A stretch of DNA of 64,000 nt from Flavobacterium gelidilacus DSM 15343 (GCF_000422685.1 NZ_AUGN01000004.1:62001-126000), one strand, 5' to 3'; positions 25,002-34,472 are shown, counted from the stretch's first letter. Translations and numbers: made by a program. The notes: generated by a model not told the origin, from the sequence alone.

Positions 25002-25396
25002 TTATTCAATTGCATCGTTTAAATAGTCAACTAATGGTGTTACATATTTAAAATAATCTATGATTTTTTCCAAAACTAAATTCGATTGCATTTCCTTATC
25101 TGATATACTTTCTTGAGTATAAAATCCTTTCATCTTTAAAAATTCAATGGCTGGATTATCATCATCAAATTCTTTAGGACTTCTTAATAGCATTCCTGAA
25201 TTATGAATTCCACTAGGAAATCTTTTTTCAAACGCTTGATTTGAAATTATTTTATGCCACTCACCAAAAGAATTATTTATTTTATTACGAATTTTTTTTT
25301 TAGTTCATTAGGTTGTGGATTGTATACACCACCACCTACAAAACAATTATTAGAATTTAATTTTTTTAGAAAATTTAGTGTCTTATTCTCTATCAT
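25002..25396 (-). pseudogene. DUF2461-family gene remnant (internal deletion plus frameshift)
   Basis: A start-like segment from ATG 25396 reads MIENKTLNFLKKLNSNN, the usual DUF2461 N-terminus. It then jumps straight to CFVGGGVYNPQPNELKK, a motif normally about 100 residues later, so roughly 90 codons are deleted. In the following run of ten A (minus strand, about 25292-25301) the frame shifts by -1. The next frame reads KIRNKINNSFGEWHKIISNQ, FEKRFPSGIHNSGMLLRSPK and EFDDDNPAIEFLKMKG, to LVDYLNDAIE at 25002. The 63-codon frame 25002-25193 is only its C-terminus. A TATATTTG box remains upstream. Family identity is from memory of the conserved GG-x-Y and DDDNPAIE motifs. Confidence 0.75.
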
Positions 25397-25532
25397 TCTT
25401 AATTTAGATAATTTTGTTTTTATTTGGATTTTTTTAGTCTTGTTGCTAGCGGTTAAATATGTATCATTAAGGTATAGCTACTGATACAATTTATTTTAGT
25501 TTTTATGATAAAGGCTTTATTTTTTGTTCTCT

Positions 25533-25540
25533 CAAATATA
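25533..25540 (-). promoter_or_regulatory. TATATTTG -7 box upstream of the DUF2461 remnant
   Basis: Minus-strand TATATTTG, 137 nt upstream of the remnant's ATG. It is the same octamer as before six other minus-strand genes. Confidence 0.4.
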
Positions 25541-25658
25541 ACTAAAATACTATTACGTTGCTTAAAATGTTATAAACGCTATTAAATTATTTTATTAATG
25601 TTTGAAGAAAGAAGGTAGAAAAGCATATTGCGAGATAGGGAAAAAGGGGTTGTTTTTA

Positions 25659-27137
25659 TTATTTTGTTTCTATGTCTATTATTTTTTGTCCTTTTTCGCC
25701 TAAATATTGTTTTATTAAGCTTTCGTAAACACTTGTTCCTGTATCTGAATTAGTAAATAGTAAAAGGCCTTGTTTCGTTTTTGGTACCATAAATACGATG
25801 GTATTTACCCCTTTATCTGAACCACCATGTGATAAGGCAATTTCGTTGTTATCTAAAGGGTAAATTTCAAATCCTAGTCCGAAATGTTTGCCTTTGCCGA
25901 TAGCAACTTGATTCGTTTTCATTTCTTCTGCAATTTCGTTTGAAAGTCCTTCTTCATTCATTATGCTAACTAGGAATTTGCCATAATCTTCTATTGTTGT
26001 CAATAGATCATCTGCTGCATTTGCTGTATTGTTTTTTTGTGGTTCGTATGGGTTTCCATCTTTGTCGTATCCAATTGCTAATCTTGTTTCGTCTACATTT
26101 TTATCATAAATGAATTGGGTGTCTTTCATTTTTAGGGGTTGAAAAATGAGTTCGTCTGCTAATTGTTCTAGAGATTTATGAAATTTATTTTCTAAAGCTT
26201 TTCGTAGATATTCCATTCCTTCTCCGGAATATTGGTATTGTGTACCAGGTTCGAATTGAAAGTTTAATTTTTTGTCTTTGTTTAAATACCTCCAATTGGG
26301 AAAACCTGTTTGATGGCTTAAAATAATTCGTGTTGTTATTTTTTTATTTCTTGGGTCGTTGGTAATATCTGGGTCTGTGTAGTAATTATAAAGAGGTTCG
26401 TCTAAATCCCATTTGTTTGCACTAATCAATTTTAAGGCTACCATTGTTGTGACTGGTTTTGTTAATGAGGCTACATTGAAAATGGTGTTGTAAGGTGCAG
26501 CAATTCCTTTAGAGATTTCTCCAAAGACTTTTATTTGTTTTAGTTTTCCATTTTCAATTATACCAAGTCCGAGTGTTGGTACTTTATTTTCTTTCAACCA
26601 TTTTTCAATTTCGGCATCGTTATCAAAAAATGATTTTTCTGTCGTTTGATTTTCATAGACTTTATGGTCAAAACTAAATGAAGTTGTCAATTTCCATTTT
26701 CCTTTTTCTAATTGCCAAACATTTGTGAATTTTGCAATTCCAGCTTGAGTTTCTCTTTCTTCTAAAAACATGTGTTCTCCGTTTTGAACTGCTCCATAAA
26801 GTATTCCATTTTTATAAAGTGGAAAAATTTGAGTGCTTTCTTTTACTAAAAATCTTTTTACTTGCCGTTTTTCTGGATTTTTGCAAAGACCATTTTTTAA
26901 GTCAAAAAGGAATTTTGTTTTATCTGAGATTCCGTCTATATCATGATAGAATTTTAGATTACTGCTTAATAGGTTTTCGAATTGTTTAATGTCGCATGTA
27001 TTAAAACCAACCTCGAAAAGTAAACTGTCTTTTGAGAGGATTGTTTTATAGAGTTCTGAATTTTTGTCTGCTTGTGCTATGCTATTTCCTGCAAATGCGA
27101 TTGCTGTTATAAGGTATAAGATACTTTTTTTTATCAT
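25659..27137 (-). CDS. Secreted serine hydrolase with N-terminal NTF2/DUF4440-like domain
   Basis: 492 residues, signal peptide 1-22 (ending SIAQA). Residues about 28-158 look like an NTF2/DUF4440-type alpha+beta barrel (KDSLLFEVGFNTCDIKQFEN, then VWQLEKGKWKLTTSFSFDHK). Residues about 172-480 are a beta-lactamase-related domain: SLTK (Ser224, Lys227), YQYSGEGMEYL (Tyr-Ser-Gly in place of YxN), and HGGSDKG in place of KTG. The two-domain layout is seen in Flavobacteriia serine hydrolases. Substrate unknown. Preceded 108 nt upstream by an XRE regulator on the same strand. Confidence 0.82.
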   Translation of the reverse strand: MIKKSILYLITAIAFAGNSIAQADKNSELYKTILSKDSLLFEVGFNTCDIKQFENLLSSNLKFYHDIDGISDKTKFLFDLKNGLCKNPEKRQVKRFLVKESTQIFPLYKNGILYGAVQNGEHMFLEERETQAGIAKFTNVWQLEKGKWKLTTSFSFDHKVYENQTTEKSFFDNDAEIEKWLKENKVPTLGLGIIENGKLKQIKVFGEISKGIAAPYNTIFNVASLTKPVTTMVALKLISANKWDLDEPLYNYYTDPDITNDPRNKKITTRIILSHQTGFPNWRYLNKDKKLNFQFEPGTQYQYSGEGMEYLRKALENKFHKSLEQLADELIFQPLKMKDTQFIYDKNVDETRLAIGYDKDGNPYEPQKNNTANAADDLLTTIEDYGKFLVSIMNEEGLSNEIAEEMKTNQVAIGKGKHFGLGFEIYPLDNNEIALSHGGSDKGVNTIVFMVPKTKQGLLLFTNSDTGTSVYESLIKQYLGEKGQKIIDIETK

Positions 27138-27245
27138 AATAAATTTCGTTTTGCTGTGCTAATTATTTTTTTACAAAGCTTGGAAAATCATTTTTATTCT
27201 GCTAAAAATCTGCACGACAATAACCCGACAAAAGCCTGTCAATTA

Positions 27246-27815
27246 TTATATCATGTTGAAATTGAGCTTGAAGTATAGTTTCTTGTTTTTGTCTATTTCG
27301 TATGCATTTCGCAGTATAATGAATACATTAGATAGCACAATTAGTAGTATGAGTGCTATTGTAAACTTATTTCCAAGTTTTAAGAATATACCTAACAAAA
27401 AAACAATTGGTCCACTAATTGTCCAAAGCATTTGAACGGAAATAAGTTGATTGGTTAGTTTGTTTTTTTGTTTCATTACAACCATAAGTAGAAGTGGAGC
27501 GAGAATATTAAGAGGAGGAATTATAATGAATAGAATTGATGAAAGATTAATTAGCTTCAGTGCAGCATAGTTGATTACTTCAACATCTGTAGGTTCAATT
27601 TTGTTATTGAGACTATTAGTTTTAGGATTTGATTTATTGTTGAGCAATTGATTTTCCTTCACATCTAGTGCTTTTGCTATAGCTCTTCTCGTATGTCCTT
27701 TGGGTTCTATGCCTGTTTCAATTCGTTGAATTGTTCTTACTGAGATTCCTGAATTTTTTGATAATTCTTCCTGAGTTAGATTTTGTAATTCTCTTATGGT
27801 CTTTACTTTGGACAT
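27246..27815 (-). CDS. XRE regulator with C-terminal membrane domain (DUF4870-like)
   Basis: 189 residues. The N-terminal helix-turn-helix (about 5-58) reads IRELQNLTQEELSKNSGISV, then RTIQRIETGIEPKGHTRRAI. It is followed by a polar linker, and three to four transmembrane segments from about 80 (LINLSSILFIIIPPLNILAP, MLWTISGPIVFLLGIFLKLG, IALILLIVLSNVFIIL). Fusing DNA-binding to DUF4870-like helices suggests a membrane-tethered regulator. It lies upstream of the serine hydrolase on the same strand. Signal and targets unknown. Confidence 0.75.
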   Translation of the reverse strand: MSKVKTIRELQNLTQEELSKNSGISVRTIQRIETGIEPKGHTRRAIAKALDVKENQLLNNKSNPKTNSLNNKIEPTDVEVINYAALKLINLSSILFIIIPPLNILAPLLLMVVMKQKNKLTNQLISVQMLWTISGPIVFLLGIFLKLGNKFTIALILLIVLSNVFIILRNAYEIDKNKKLYFKLNFNMI

Positions 27816-27959
27816 TCTGTAGGTTTAAATTTGTCGTTTATTGGTCTATCAAATACATAGAAAAATTATGGCAGTTTTTTTTTGGTTGTGATATGTTCTA
27901 TTTTAGTTATTTTAAGTGGAAATAAATCCTACCAGTGTATATCTATTCAAAAAAAGTAC

Positions 27960-29759
27960 TTACTCTTTGTACATTTTATCAATAAGTTCTTTGTATTTTT
28001 TTTCGATTACTTTTCGTTTTAGTTTTAGGGTTGCTGTTATTTCTCCAGCTTCTATGCTAAATTCTTTAGGTAATAAGGTGATTTTTTTTATTTTTTCAAA
28101 ACTAGAAAATTCTTTTTGCATTTCTTCAATTCGTTTTTCGAAAAGGGCTATGATTTGGTTGTTTGTAATTAAATCTTCTATATTTTTAAACTTTATTTTG
28201 TGTTCTAGTGCGTATTTCTTTAAGTTTTCGAAACTTGGTACTGCTAATGCGGTTACGTATTTTTGTTGGTCTCCAATAACTGCAATTTGTTCTATAAACG
28301 AATCGTTAATAAGTGCTGTTTCTAGTTTTTGAGGAGCAATGTATTTTCCACCCGAAGTTTTCATTAGGTCTTTAATTCGGTCTGTGATTATTAAGTTTCC
28401 TTTTTGGTCTATTCTTCCTGCATCTCCTGTTTTAAACCAACCGTTTTCGAATACTTCTGCCGTTGCTTCTGGTTTTTTGTAGTAGCCTTTCATTACACCA
28501 GGTCCTTTTACTAAAATTTCGTCGTTTTCGCCAATTTTAATTTGTGTTCCTTCGATGGGTTTTCCGGCCGAATTGAATTCGAAATGTGTATCTCCAAAAA
28601 GAGTCGCTGTGGCTGTGGTTTCGGTTAAGCCATAGCCGCATTTAATGTTGAGTCCGAAGGAATGAAAAAAGGAAACCATGTCTGCGGCTAAAGGTGCACC
28701 TCCGCAAGGCATGAATTTTATGCGACCACCAAATAGTTCGCGTAATTTACTCAAGACTAATTTGTCTGCTATTTTGAATTTTAGGTTTAAAATTGCGGGT
28801 ACTTTTATGCCTAATCTTTGGTGTTTGTTGTAATAGTTATTACCTATTCCTAAAGCCCAACTTGCGAGTTTCATTTTTGTAGGGGAAGCTTCTTTTCTTT
28901 TACTTTGGATAGCTGCAAATATTTTTTCAAATATTCTTGGAACCGTGCACATTACGGTTGGTTTTACTTCTTTTAAAACTTCTGCAATTTTTTTTGGGTC
29001 TTGGTTTAAATAGACTTCCATTCCTTTTTTTAGGCAGAAGAATACCCAACTGCGTTCGTAAATGTGGCTTAAAGGTAGAAAACTTAGTGTGATGTCTTTG
29101 TCGGAAACTTCTAATTCGTAATCATGTGCCACTAATGATGCTCCAAAATTATTGTAATCTAAGATAACACCTTTGGGTTCTCCTGTTGTGCCAGAAGTGT
29201 AAATGATGCTTGCTATGTCATCGTAATTACATTCGTCGTATCTTTTTTGAAGTTCTGTTTCAATCTGTTTTGTAGGTTCAAATGATGTAAAATCTTCTAA
29301 ATAAATTGAGTTATTTGAAGGATGAAGTTTGATAGTTTTGGTTAAGGCTACAATTAGTTTTAAATACTTGGAAGTTTCTAGCAGTTCGTGCGCTTTGTCG
29401 TATTCGTTTTGATCGCCTACGAATAGTAAACTTACTTCGGCATCGTTTATAACATATTCGACTTCTTTCTTTGAGTTTGTAGCATAAATGGGAACTGTTA
29501 CGGCTCTAACTCGCATGATTGCGCAATCGGCAATGATCCAATTGGGTTTGTTTTCAGAAAAAATTGCGATGTTTTGTTGTACTGTTATTCCGTAGTTTAA
29601 CAATGCTTTTGCTATTTTTTCTATTTGAGAATTAAAGTCTAGCCAAGAAATGCCTTCCCATTTTTTAAGCTCATTATTTTTATAGTAGATGGCATTTTTG
29701 GTGTTAAAATGCTGGCTGTTTTCTTTTATCTCGTGTACTAAGTGTTTGTATTTCATCAC
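27960..29759 (-). CDS. Long-chain acyl-CoA synthetase (AMP-forming)
   Basis: 599-residue ANL-superfamily enzyme that activates fatty acids to acyl-CoA via acyl-AMP, probably membrane-associated. Signatures in order: ATP-binding P-loop IIYTSGTTGEPKGVILDYN (about residues 185-203), LPLSHIYERSWVFFCLKKG, GYGLTETTATATLFGDTHFE (about 378-397), and the C-terminal hinge WFKTGDAGRIDQKGNLIITD, RIKDLMKTSGGKYIAPQKLE. The length is typical for bacterial FadD15-type synthetases. It could feed the acyl-CoA dehydrogenase at 9939 and hydroxyacyl-CoA dehydrogenase at 34566, which are not adjacent. A possible -7 box TAAATTTG lies at 29818-29811. Confidence 0.92.
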   Translation of the reverse strand: MMKYKHLVHEIKENSQHFNTKNAIYYKNNELKKWEGISWLDFNSQIEKIAKALLNYGITVQQNIAIFSENKPNWIIADCAIMRVRAVTVPIYATNSKKEVEYVINDAEVSLLFVGDQNEYDKAHELLETSKYLKLIVALTKTIKLHPSNNSIYLEDFTSFEPTKQIETELQKRYDECNYDDIASIIYTSGTTGEPKGVILDYNNFGASLVAHDYELEVSDKDITLSFLPLSHIYERSWVFFCLKKGMEVYLNQDPKKIAEVLKEVKPTVMCTVPRIFEKIFAAIQSKRKEASPTKMKLASWALGIGNNYYNKHQRLGIKVPAILNLKFKIADKLVLSKLRELFGGRIKFMPCGGAPLAADMVSFFHSFGLNIKCGYGLTETTATATLFGDTHFEFNSAGKPIEGTQIKIGENDEILVKGPGVMKGYYKKPEATAEVFENGWFKTGDAGRIDQKGNLIITDRIKDLMKTSGGKYIAPQKLETALINDSFIEQIAVIGDQQKYVTALAVPSFENLKKYALEHKIKFKNIEDLITNNQIIALFEKRIEEMQKEFSSFEKIKKITLLPKEFSIEAGEITATLKLKRKVIEKKYKELIDKMYKE

Positions 29760-29922
29760 ACTGGTTTTGTTTGAAATTATTAGGGGAACTTTGTCTTATA
29801 ATAGGACATTCAAATTTACAACTAATTGTTCATTTATTGTTGTTGTAGTTGTTTTTTGATTGGTTTGAATTAAGTTAAAATTTCAGGATAAGGATTTATT
29901 TTTCCTTAATTGTATGCATGAA

Positions 29923-29958
29923 AAAACCACAAGTACTTGTTTGTGTATTTGTGGTTTT
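29923..29958 (-). terminator. Terminator after the histidine kinase gene
   Basis: AAAACCACAA (29923-29932) pairs with TTGTGGTTTT (29949-29958), a 10-bp stem with a 16-nt loop, 42 nt beyond the kinase stop on the minus strand. Confidence 0.7.
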
Positions 29959-29999
29959 CAGTAAAAAGTATTTTTTATTCTTTATTATGCAAATAGAAT

Positions 30000-32024
30000 T
30001 TAAGCATTTTTTTCTTTGGGAAAGGAGATTATGAAATGACTTCCTTTTCCGGGTTCGCTTGTTACTGAGATGTTTCCACCGTTTTTAAGTATAAACTCTT
30101 TGCTTAGGACTAGACCTAGTCCTGTTCCGTCTTCGTTGTTGGTTCCTTTGGTGGATACGTGTTCTTCTATTTTAAATAGTTTTGAGATGGTTTCTTTTGA
30201 CATTCCTACTCCAGAATCGATAATGTGTAGTTCTGAGGTTTCTATATTTTCCTTAAAATCTACGGTTATTGTTCCTTTTTCGGGAGTGAATTTTATGGCA
30301 TTATTAATTAGGTTTGAAATTATGACTGATGCAGTATTTTTATCTACATAGACGTTGGTTTCTTTTGGAACTTTGCACGTTATGTCAATCTTTTTTTGTG
30401 CTGCAACACATACATAGGCAGCACAACTAGTGTCTATTAGGTTTTTTAAGTTTAGGTTTTCTTTATTGATGTCTATTTGTCCGGTTTGTGTTTGTGACCA
30501 GGTTAATAAGTTGGCTAACAATTCAAAAGTTGTTTTTGCGGAATTATTTAATTGACCTATGATTTCTTTTTTTTCTTGATCCTTAAAACTATCGTAGTCT
30601 TCTGCTAGAAGATTGGTGAAGCTTACAATGTTTCCGAATGGACCTCTAAGGTCGTGGGAAATAATGCTGAAGAATTTGTCTTTGGTTGAGTTTATTTGTT
30701 TTAGTTCGTCTCTTTGTTTAGAAATGATTTCGTTGTTAAGAACGAGTTGTTTGTTTGCTTTTTTCTTAATTGAAAATCTGCTGTAAAGTATTATAATCAA
30801 TAGAATAACTAAAAGAGTTAGGGCAATAAAAGAGTTTCTTATGTTGGTTTGTTTGGCAATTGCTAATTCTTGAATTTGGTTATTTTTTCTTAATAATTCG
30901 TTTTCTTTTTCTTTTTTTTCGGTTCCGTATTTTGTTTGCATTTCTGCAATTTGATCGGAACTTTCTTCGTTATGAATGCTATCTCTTAGTTGATTGTGTT
31001 TTTCTAAATATTCTAATGCTTTTTCATAACTGCCCATAGCCTTGTAAAGTTCTGAGTAGTTTTTATAAATGTCTAGTTTGTCTTTTTTTGCTTTTAATTT
31101 ATTAGATAATTGAAGTGAAATGTCATAATGCATTAAGGCTTCGTTGTATTTTTGTTGTTCTTTGTATACTTGTCCGATTCCTTTGTTAGCTAATAAAACT
31201 CCAAGTTGGTCGTTAATTTTTTTACTTAAGGTTAGTGATTCTTTAAAGTATTTTGAGGCACTGTTGTAGTTTTCAAGAAGGTATTCTGTGTCGCCTATAT
31301 TGTATAAACTTATGGCTATTCCGTAATTGTTTTCATTTTTCTTGTAAATGTTTAGGGCTTTTTTGTACGATGCTAATGCTTTATTGTAGTCCTCTTTTAG
31401 TTTGTATATTTCGCCTAGGGTAGTGTGTTGAGAAGCTGTATTAACTTTGATATTTTCTTTTTCGGATACTTCAATAGCTTCTTTAATGTATTCTTGTGCT
31501 TTAGCATAATTTTTCTGTTCCAAATAAATGGAACTGATGTTGCTTAAAGTAAGTATATAAATATCTTTAAAATCATGTTCTTGAGCTATTTTTAGTGCTT
31601 TGAAATCATATTTTAAGGCATTTTCATAATCGAAAAGGTCTAAATAAACGGAACCTAAATTATTGCTTATTACGCTTATACCTTCTAGGTAATTAATCTC
31701 TTCGTAAATTAATAGTGCTTTGTGGTTGTTTTCAAGTGCATGGTTAAATTCACTTTTTGCCCATTGATTAATTGCTATGTTTCCTAATGCTCTACCTATA
31801 TCCTCTTTACTTTTCAGTTCGGTAGCAAGATCAAAGGCTTGGTTTCCGTATTCTATACCTATATCTGGAGCAATACCCCAATAAGCATAACTTATGCTAT
31901 TTAAAGTTTTAACTTTTTCAATATCTTTTTTATGAGGAAGTAGTGCCTCTAAACTATCAATTTCCGTTTGAGAAAATATGTGAGTTGTAAATAGTGACAA
32001 TATAAATATTAATGAATATTTCAT
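30000..32024 (-). CDS. TPR sensor histidine kinase
   Basis: 674 residues. Signal peptide 1-18, then about seven to eight tetratricopeptide repeats (about 35-350; e.g. GISVISNNLGSVYLDLFDYE, ALASYKKALNIYKKNENNYG), which should lie in the periplasm. A coiled segment, one transmembrane helix (about 397-417, FIALTLLVILLIIILYSRFS), and a cytoplasmic kinase follow. H-box FFSIISHDLRGPFGNIVSF (His about 455), N-box LINNAIKFTPEKG, G1 IDSGVGMSK, G2 GTGLGLVLSKEF. No receiver or output domain, and no response regulator gene adjacent, so the partner is unknown. This architecture is common in Bacteroidota. Confidence 0.9.
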   Translation of the reverse strand: MKYSLIFILSLFTTHIFSQTEIDSLEALLPHKKDIEKVKTLNSISYAYWGIAPDIGIEYGNQAFDLATELKSKEDIGRALGNIAINQWAKSEFNHALENNHKALLIYEEINYLEGISVISNNLGSVYLDLFDYENALKYDFKALKIAQEHDFKDIYILTLSNISSIYLEQKNYAKAQEYIKEAIEVSEKENIKVNTASQHTTLGEIYKLKEDYNKALASYKKALNIYKKNENNYGIAISLYNIGDTEYLLENYNSASKYFKESLTLSKKINDQLGVLLANKGIGQVYKEQQKYNEALMHYDISLQLSNKLKAKKDKLDIYKNYSELYKAMGSYEKALEYLEKHNQLRDSIHNEESSDQIAEMQTKYGTEKKEKENELLRKNNQIQELAIAKQTNIRNSFIALTLLVILLIIILYSRFSIKKKANKQLVLNNEIISKQRDELKQINSTKDKFFSIISHDLRGPFGNIVSFTNLLAEDYDSFKDQEKKEIIGQLNNSAKTTFELLANLLTWSQTQTGQIDINKENLNLKNLIDTSCAAYVCVAAQKKIDITCKVPKETNVYVDKNTASVIISNLINNAIKFTPEKGTITVDFKENIETSELHIIDSGVGMSKETISKLFKIEEHVSTKGTNNEDGTGLGLVLSKEFILKNGGNISVTSEPGKGSHFIISFPKEKNA

Positions 32025-32150
32025 ATTTTAAAAAACGAGTTAACTTAAATAAATGTTGTTTATAGATTCATAATTAATATTCTTAAAAAGAAATTTTAAT
32101 TATGAAATATAAATGTATTCATTTAAGATGTATACTATTTTATGTGCTTT

Positions 32151-32158
32151 CAAATATA
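32151..32158 (-). promoter_or_regulatory. TATATTTG -7 box of the kinase gene
   Basis: Minus-strand TATATTTG, 127 nt upstream of the kinase start at 32024; the leader between them is AT-rich. Confidence 0.4.
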
Positions 32159-32316
32159 AGTATTTATTTAATTTTTAAACGATTAAATGTAATTTATTGT
32201 CGTTAAAAGGTTTTTAATGAGACTTATACACTGTTGTAAGGTGTTTAGAATTTTTTGATGTTCTTTTTTTAGTAAGTTTTGGTAGCGTTTTAGTTTTTAA
32301 AGTATGATAATTAGTT

Positions 32317-33243
32317 TTATTTAGTCAAGATCCAATTTACCAAATCGTTTTTATCGACTATTGACCAACTGTGTGGATGTCTATCTCCATTTGCTCTATA
32401 TCCTTTATTAGTTGATGGAATATACTCAACTTTTTTAAAACCTTGTTCCTTTAAGCGCTCTGCAACCTTTTTTATGTAGAAAGCATTTGTTTGCTCATAA
32501 TCTGCCATTCGGTTCTTTTTCCACCAAAGAGAATCGGGTTCTGTATAAAGTCTGATTTTAGTGTTTTTTAAGTGTTGTAAGTTAGAAGTATTGTTCGTTC
32601 TAAAAGTAAATACAGCTTTGCTTTCGTAGTTTTCAATGTCGTCTTTAGGGTTACCTAAAGCATTTCCTAAATTTTCTATTATCCAATTGCTTTCTTGCAC
32701 AGAAACTTCTGAAAAATTTTGTTCTATATTTTTTTCTGATGAAGTGTACAATGCTACTAAATCAATTGGTGAATCAATAATGAAAACGCCTTTTGGCTTG
32801 ATGTAGAATTGTTTTATTCCTAGTATGTAATCACTTATCATAAGGCTTACAATTCCACCACTAGAAAACCCACCAATGTAAATGTTGTTCGTTGGCAATT
32901 GGTTTTCTTCAAATATTTCCTGAAGTTGTTTTGCCAATTGGTTTTTTTCGTTTTCTTCTAACCAAAGTTTCTGATTATAATTTAAAAATAGGACCGCTAT
33001 ATCCTTACTTTTTGTTGTTTCAAGTATTTTAAACTCTCTTTTTATATCTTCAATGCTTTCTGGATAACCACCAAATAGTATCAAAACAGCTTTTGCTTGT
33101 TCATTTGGCTTGTAGAGTTCGTATTCCTCTTTGATGGTTTCTGAATATTCCGATTTTAAGTCTTTATCTTTTTGTTCTTGGGAATTATCATTCTTACAGG
33201 ATATAAGTAAAAATAATAGTAGTAGCGTGAAAAGTTTATTCAT
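32317..33243 (-). CDS. Alpha/beta hydrolase lipoprotein
   Basis: 308 residues, lipobox LISC (Cys16), followed by a charged spacer. The alpha/beta-hydrolase core: AVLILFGGYPESIEDIKREF (oxyanion region), DIAVLFLNYNQKLW, and nucleophile elbow IYIGGFSSGGIVSLM (Ser about 128). GVFIIDSPIDLVALY follows. The C-terminal YRANGDRHPHSWSIVDKNDL holds the likely catalytic His. The family cannot be narrowed beyond hydrolase. Single gene, well separated from its neighbours. Confidence 0.75.
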   Translation of the reverse strand: MNKLFTLLLLFLLISCKNDNSQEQKDKDLKSEYSETIKEEYELYKPNEQAKAVLILFGGYPESIEDIKREFKILETTKSKDIAVLFLNYNQKLWLEENEKNQLAKQLQEIFEENQLPTNNIYIGGFSSGGIVSLMISDYILGIKQFYIKPKGVFIIDSPIDLVALYTSSEKNIEQNFSEVSVQESNWIIENLGNALGNPKDDIENYESKAVFTFRTNNTSNLQHLKNTKIRLYTEPDSLWWKKNRMADYEQTNAFYIKKVAERLKEQGFKKVEYIPSTNKGYRANGDRHPHSWSIVDKNDLVNWILTK

Positions 33244-33309
33244 TCTTGAAATTTATTACAACGTTTTACTACTTTAATTAGTAGTAGATCAAATAAAAAT
33301 ATATGAAAA

Positions 33310-33346
33310 AATTCTCTGGAAATATGTTTATGTTTTCTAGAGAATT
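33310..33346 (-). terminator. Hairpin terminator after the PEGA-domain gene
   Basis: AATTCTCT (33310-33317) pairs with AGAGAATT (33339-33346); an inner GAAA/TTTC extends the stem after a mismatch. Lies 45 nt beyond the stop at 33391. Confidence 0.6.
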
Positions 33347-33390
33347 GTTGAGCCTGTAACGTTTTATGAGGTTTGTTGTGTAGTTTTTTA

Positions 33391-33855
33391 TTATAACTTT
33401 TCTAATTGTCCAACTTTTTCCATAGTAGGATCAATTTCCATGGTTATTTTTATGAACACGTTTCCATCTTCTGTTTTATAGGTTGTTCCACTTTTTAAAT
33501 TTCCGTCAATTTGTTCTGGCTTTAGTTGGTACATTGCTCCAGTAATTGGGTCAATAATAAGCCCGACAAAACCACCTAAAAGAATATTTCCGATATACCA
33601 CGCATTAAACTTCTTTTTAAGTTTTGTTTCGTATGTTTTGTATCCGTCAAGTTTTAGAGTTAATTGATATTCTTGGTTTCTTTTTAGCGTTTTTTGAAGG
33701 GGTGTTTGTCCCACTTGAACTTCATTGATAAACACTTGTGCAGTACTTGGTTCTGAAGTTATTTCTATAGTTTGCCTTGAACCTGAAATAATGGTTGCAC
33801 AACTTGAAAGTAGTATAACTGAGGAAAGTACTGTGGCTTTAATAATAGTTTTCAT
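33391..33855 (-). CDS. PEGA-domain lipoprotein
   Basis: 154 residues from ATG 33855, chosen because it gives a clean lipoprotein signal (MKTIIKATVLSSVILLSSC, Cys19); an upstream ATG at 33879 would overlap the preceding gene. The PEGA domain spans about 30-85: IEITSEPSTAQVFINEVQVG, then QTPLQKTLKRNQEYQLTLKL. This is a surface-layer or envelope-associated beta fold. A hydrophobic stretch WYIGNILLGGFVGLIIDPIT (about 88-107) may be membrane-associated; it matches the family pattern of P-loop-less PEGA lipoproteins. It follows the 130-residue lipoprotein gene after 16 nt, so they form an operon of two. Confidence 0.8.
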   Translation of the reverse strand: MKTIIKATVLSSVILLSSCATIISGSRQTIEITSEPSTAQVFINEVQVGQTPLQKTLKRNQEYQLTLKLDGYKTYETKLKKKFNAWYIGNILLGGFVGLIIDPITGAMYQLKPEQIDGNLKSGTTYKTEDGNVFIKITMEIDPTMEKVGQLEKL

Positions 33856-33871
33856 TGTTTTTGTTTTAGAT

Positions 33872-34264
33872 TTAGTCAATTTTTAATGTGTATTGAGGTA
33901 ATGATGAAACGTCTCCATCATATTTATAAAGTTCGATTTTTAAACGGTAGCAAGTGCTCCACAAATCGGGTTTCTTCTTTTCTATTACTTTTACAATGTT
34001 TGCTCCATTTTTTCTTGCTTCAATTCTTGCTTTATTCATTAAGCTATTAAAACTACAATCTGTAGCTAACATTGAGTCTTGAAATCTTAAATCACCAACT
34101 TTTACAACGTTTTCTGGTATGTTGTGTTCGATGTCTAATAGTGCGACATTTTCATCAATTGATAATTTGGGTAGTGGATTCGTAAAATTTGAAGTGATTT
34201 TTGGTCCACAACTTGTAATTCCGATTACTATTATTAACATCAGAATTTTAGTTATTTTTTTCAT
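33872..34264 (-). CDS. Small lipoprotein, DUF4156-like
   Basis: 130 residues with lipobox TSCG (Cys19). The mature part contains VGDLRFQDSMLATDCSFNSL and ARIEARKNGANIVKVIEKKK. This spacing (Cys, then a helix ending GAN-x-hydrophobic) resembles DUF4156/RcsF-type small outer-membrane lipoproteins, which have a disulphide; a second Cys is in STCYRLKIELYKY. Function unknown. It is followed by the PEGA lipoprotein gene, and a TATATTTG box lies 59 nt upstream. Confidence 0.65.
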   Translation of the reverse strand: MKKITKILMLIIVIGITSCGPKITSNFTNPLPKLSIDENVALLDIEHNIPENVVKVGDLRFQDSMLATDCSFNSLMNKARIEARKNGANIVKVIEKKKPDLWSTCYRLKIELYKYDGDVSSLPQYTLKID

Positions 34265-34322
34265 ATGATTTGCTATTGGTTTTTCTCAACAAAAGGAATG
34301 CTATTAACTGTTTATTTTTTAT

Positions 34323-34330
34323 CAAATATA
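34323..34330 (-). promoter_or_regulatory. TATATTTG -7 box of the lipoprotein pair
   Basis: Minus-strand TATATTTG, 59 nt upstream of the lipoprotein start at 34264. The flanking 40 nt resemble the region at 23649-23690. Confidence 0.5.
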
Positions 34331-34428
34331 ATTAAAAAGTTGATGTACTGCATAAAATCTTACAAAAATCTCATAATTTATATTTTTTGTATTTAAAAGG
34401 GTTTGGTTGTGATTTTCAACTATAACAA

Positions 34429-34472
34429 AAAAGGTTTCCAGATAATATTTACATATTATCTGGAAACCTTTT
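34429..34472 (-). terminator. Strong hairpin terminator after hydroxyacyl-CoA dehydrogenase
   Basis: AAAGGTTTCCAGATAATA (34430-34447) is the perfect complement of the sequence at 34454-34471, an 18-bp stem extendable by one pair, with a 6-nt loop. It lies about 95 nt beyond the dehydrogenase stop and is the longest perfect hairpin I noticed in the window. Confidence 0.8.

Noticed and set aside
24866..25006. Minus-strand open stretch of about 45 codons ending VNTEYILVIFIAYK
   Set aside because: Looks protein-like but has no start codon and no recognised family; possibly a further gene fragment, too weak to list.
25254..25484. 76-codon plus-strand frame with hydrophobic residues
   Set aside because: It is antisense to the DUF2461 remnant, which explains the sequence better.
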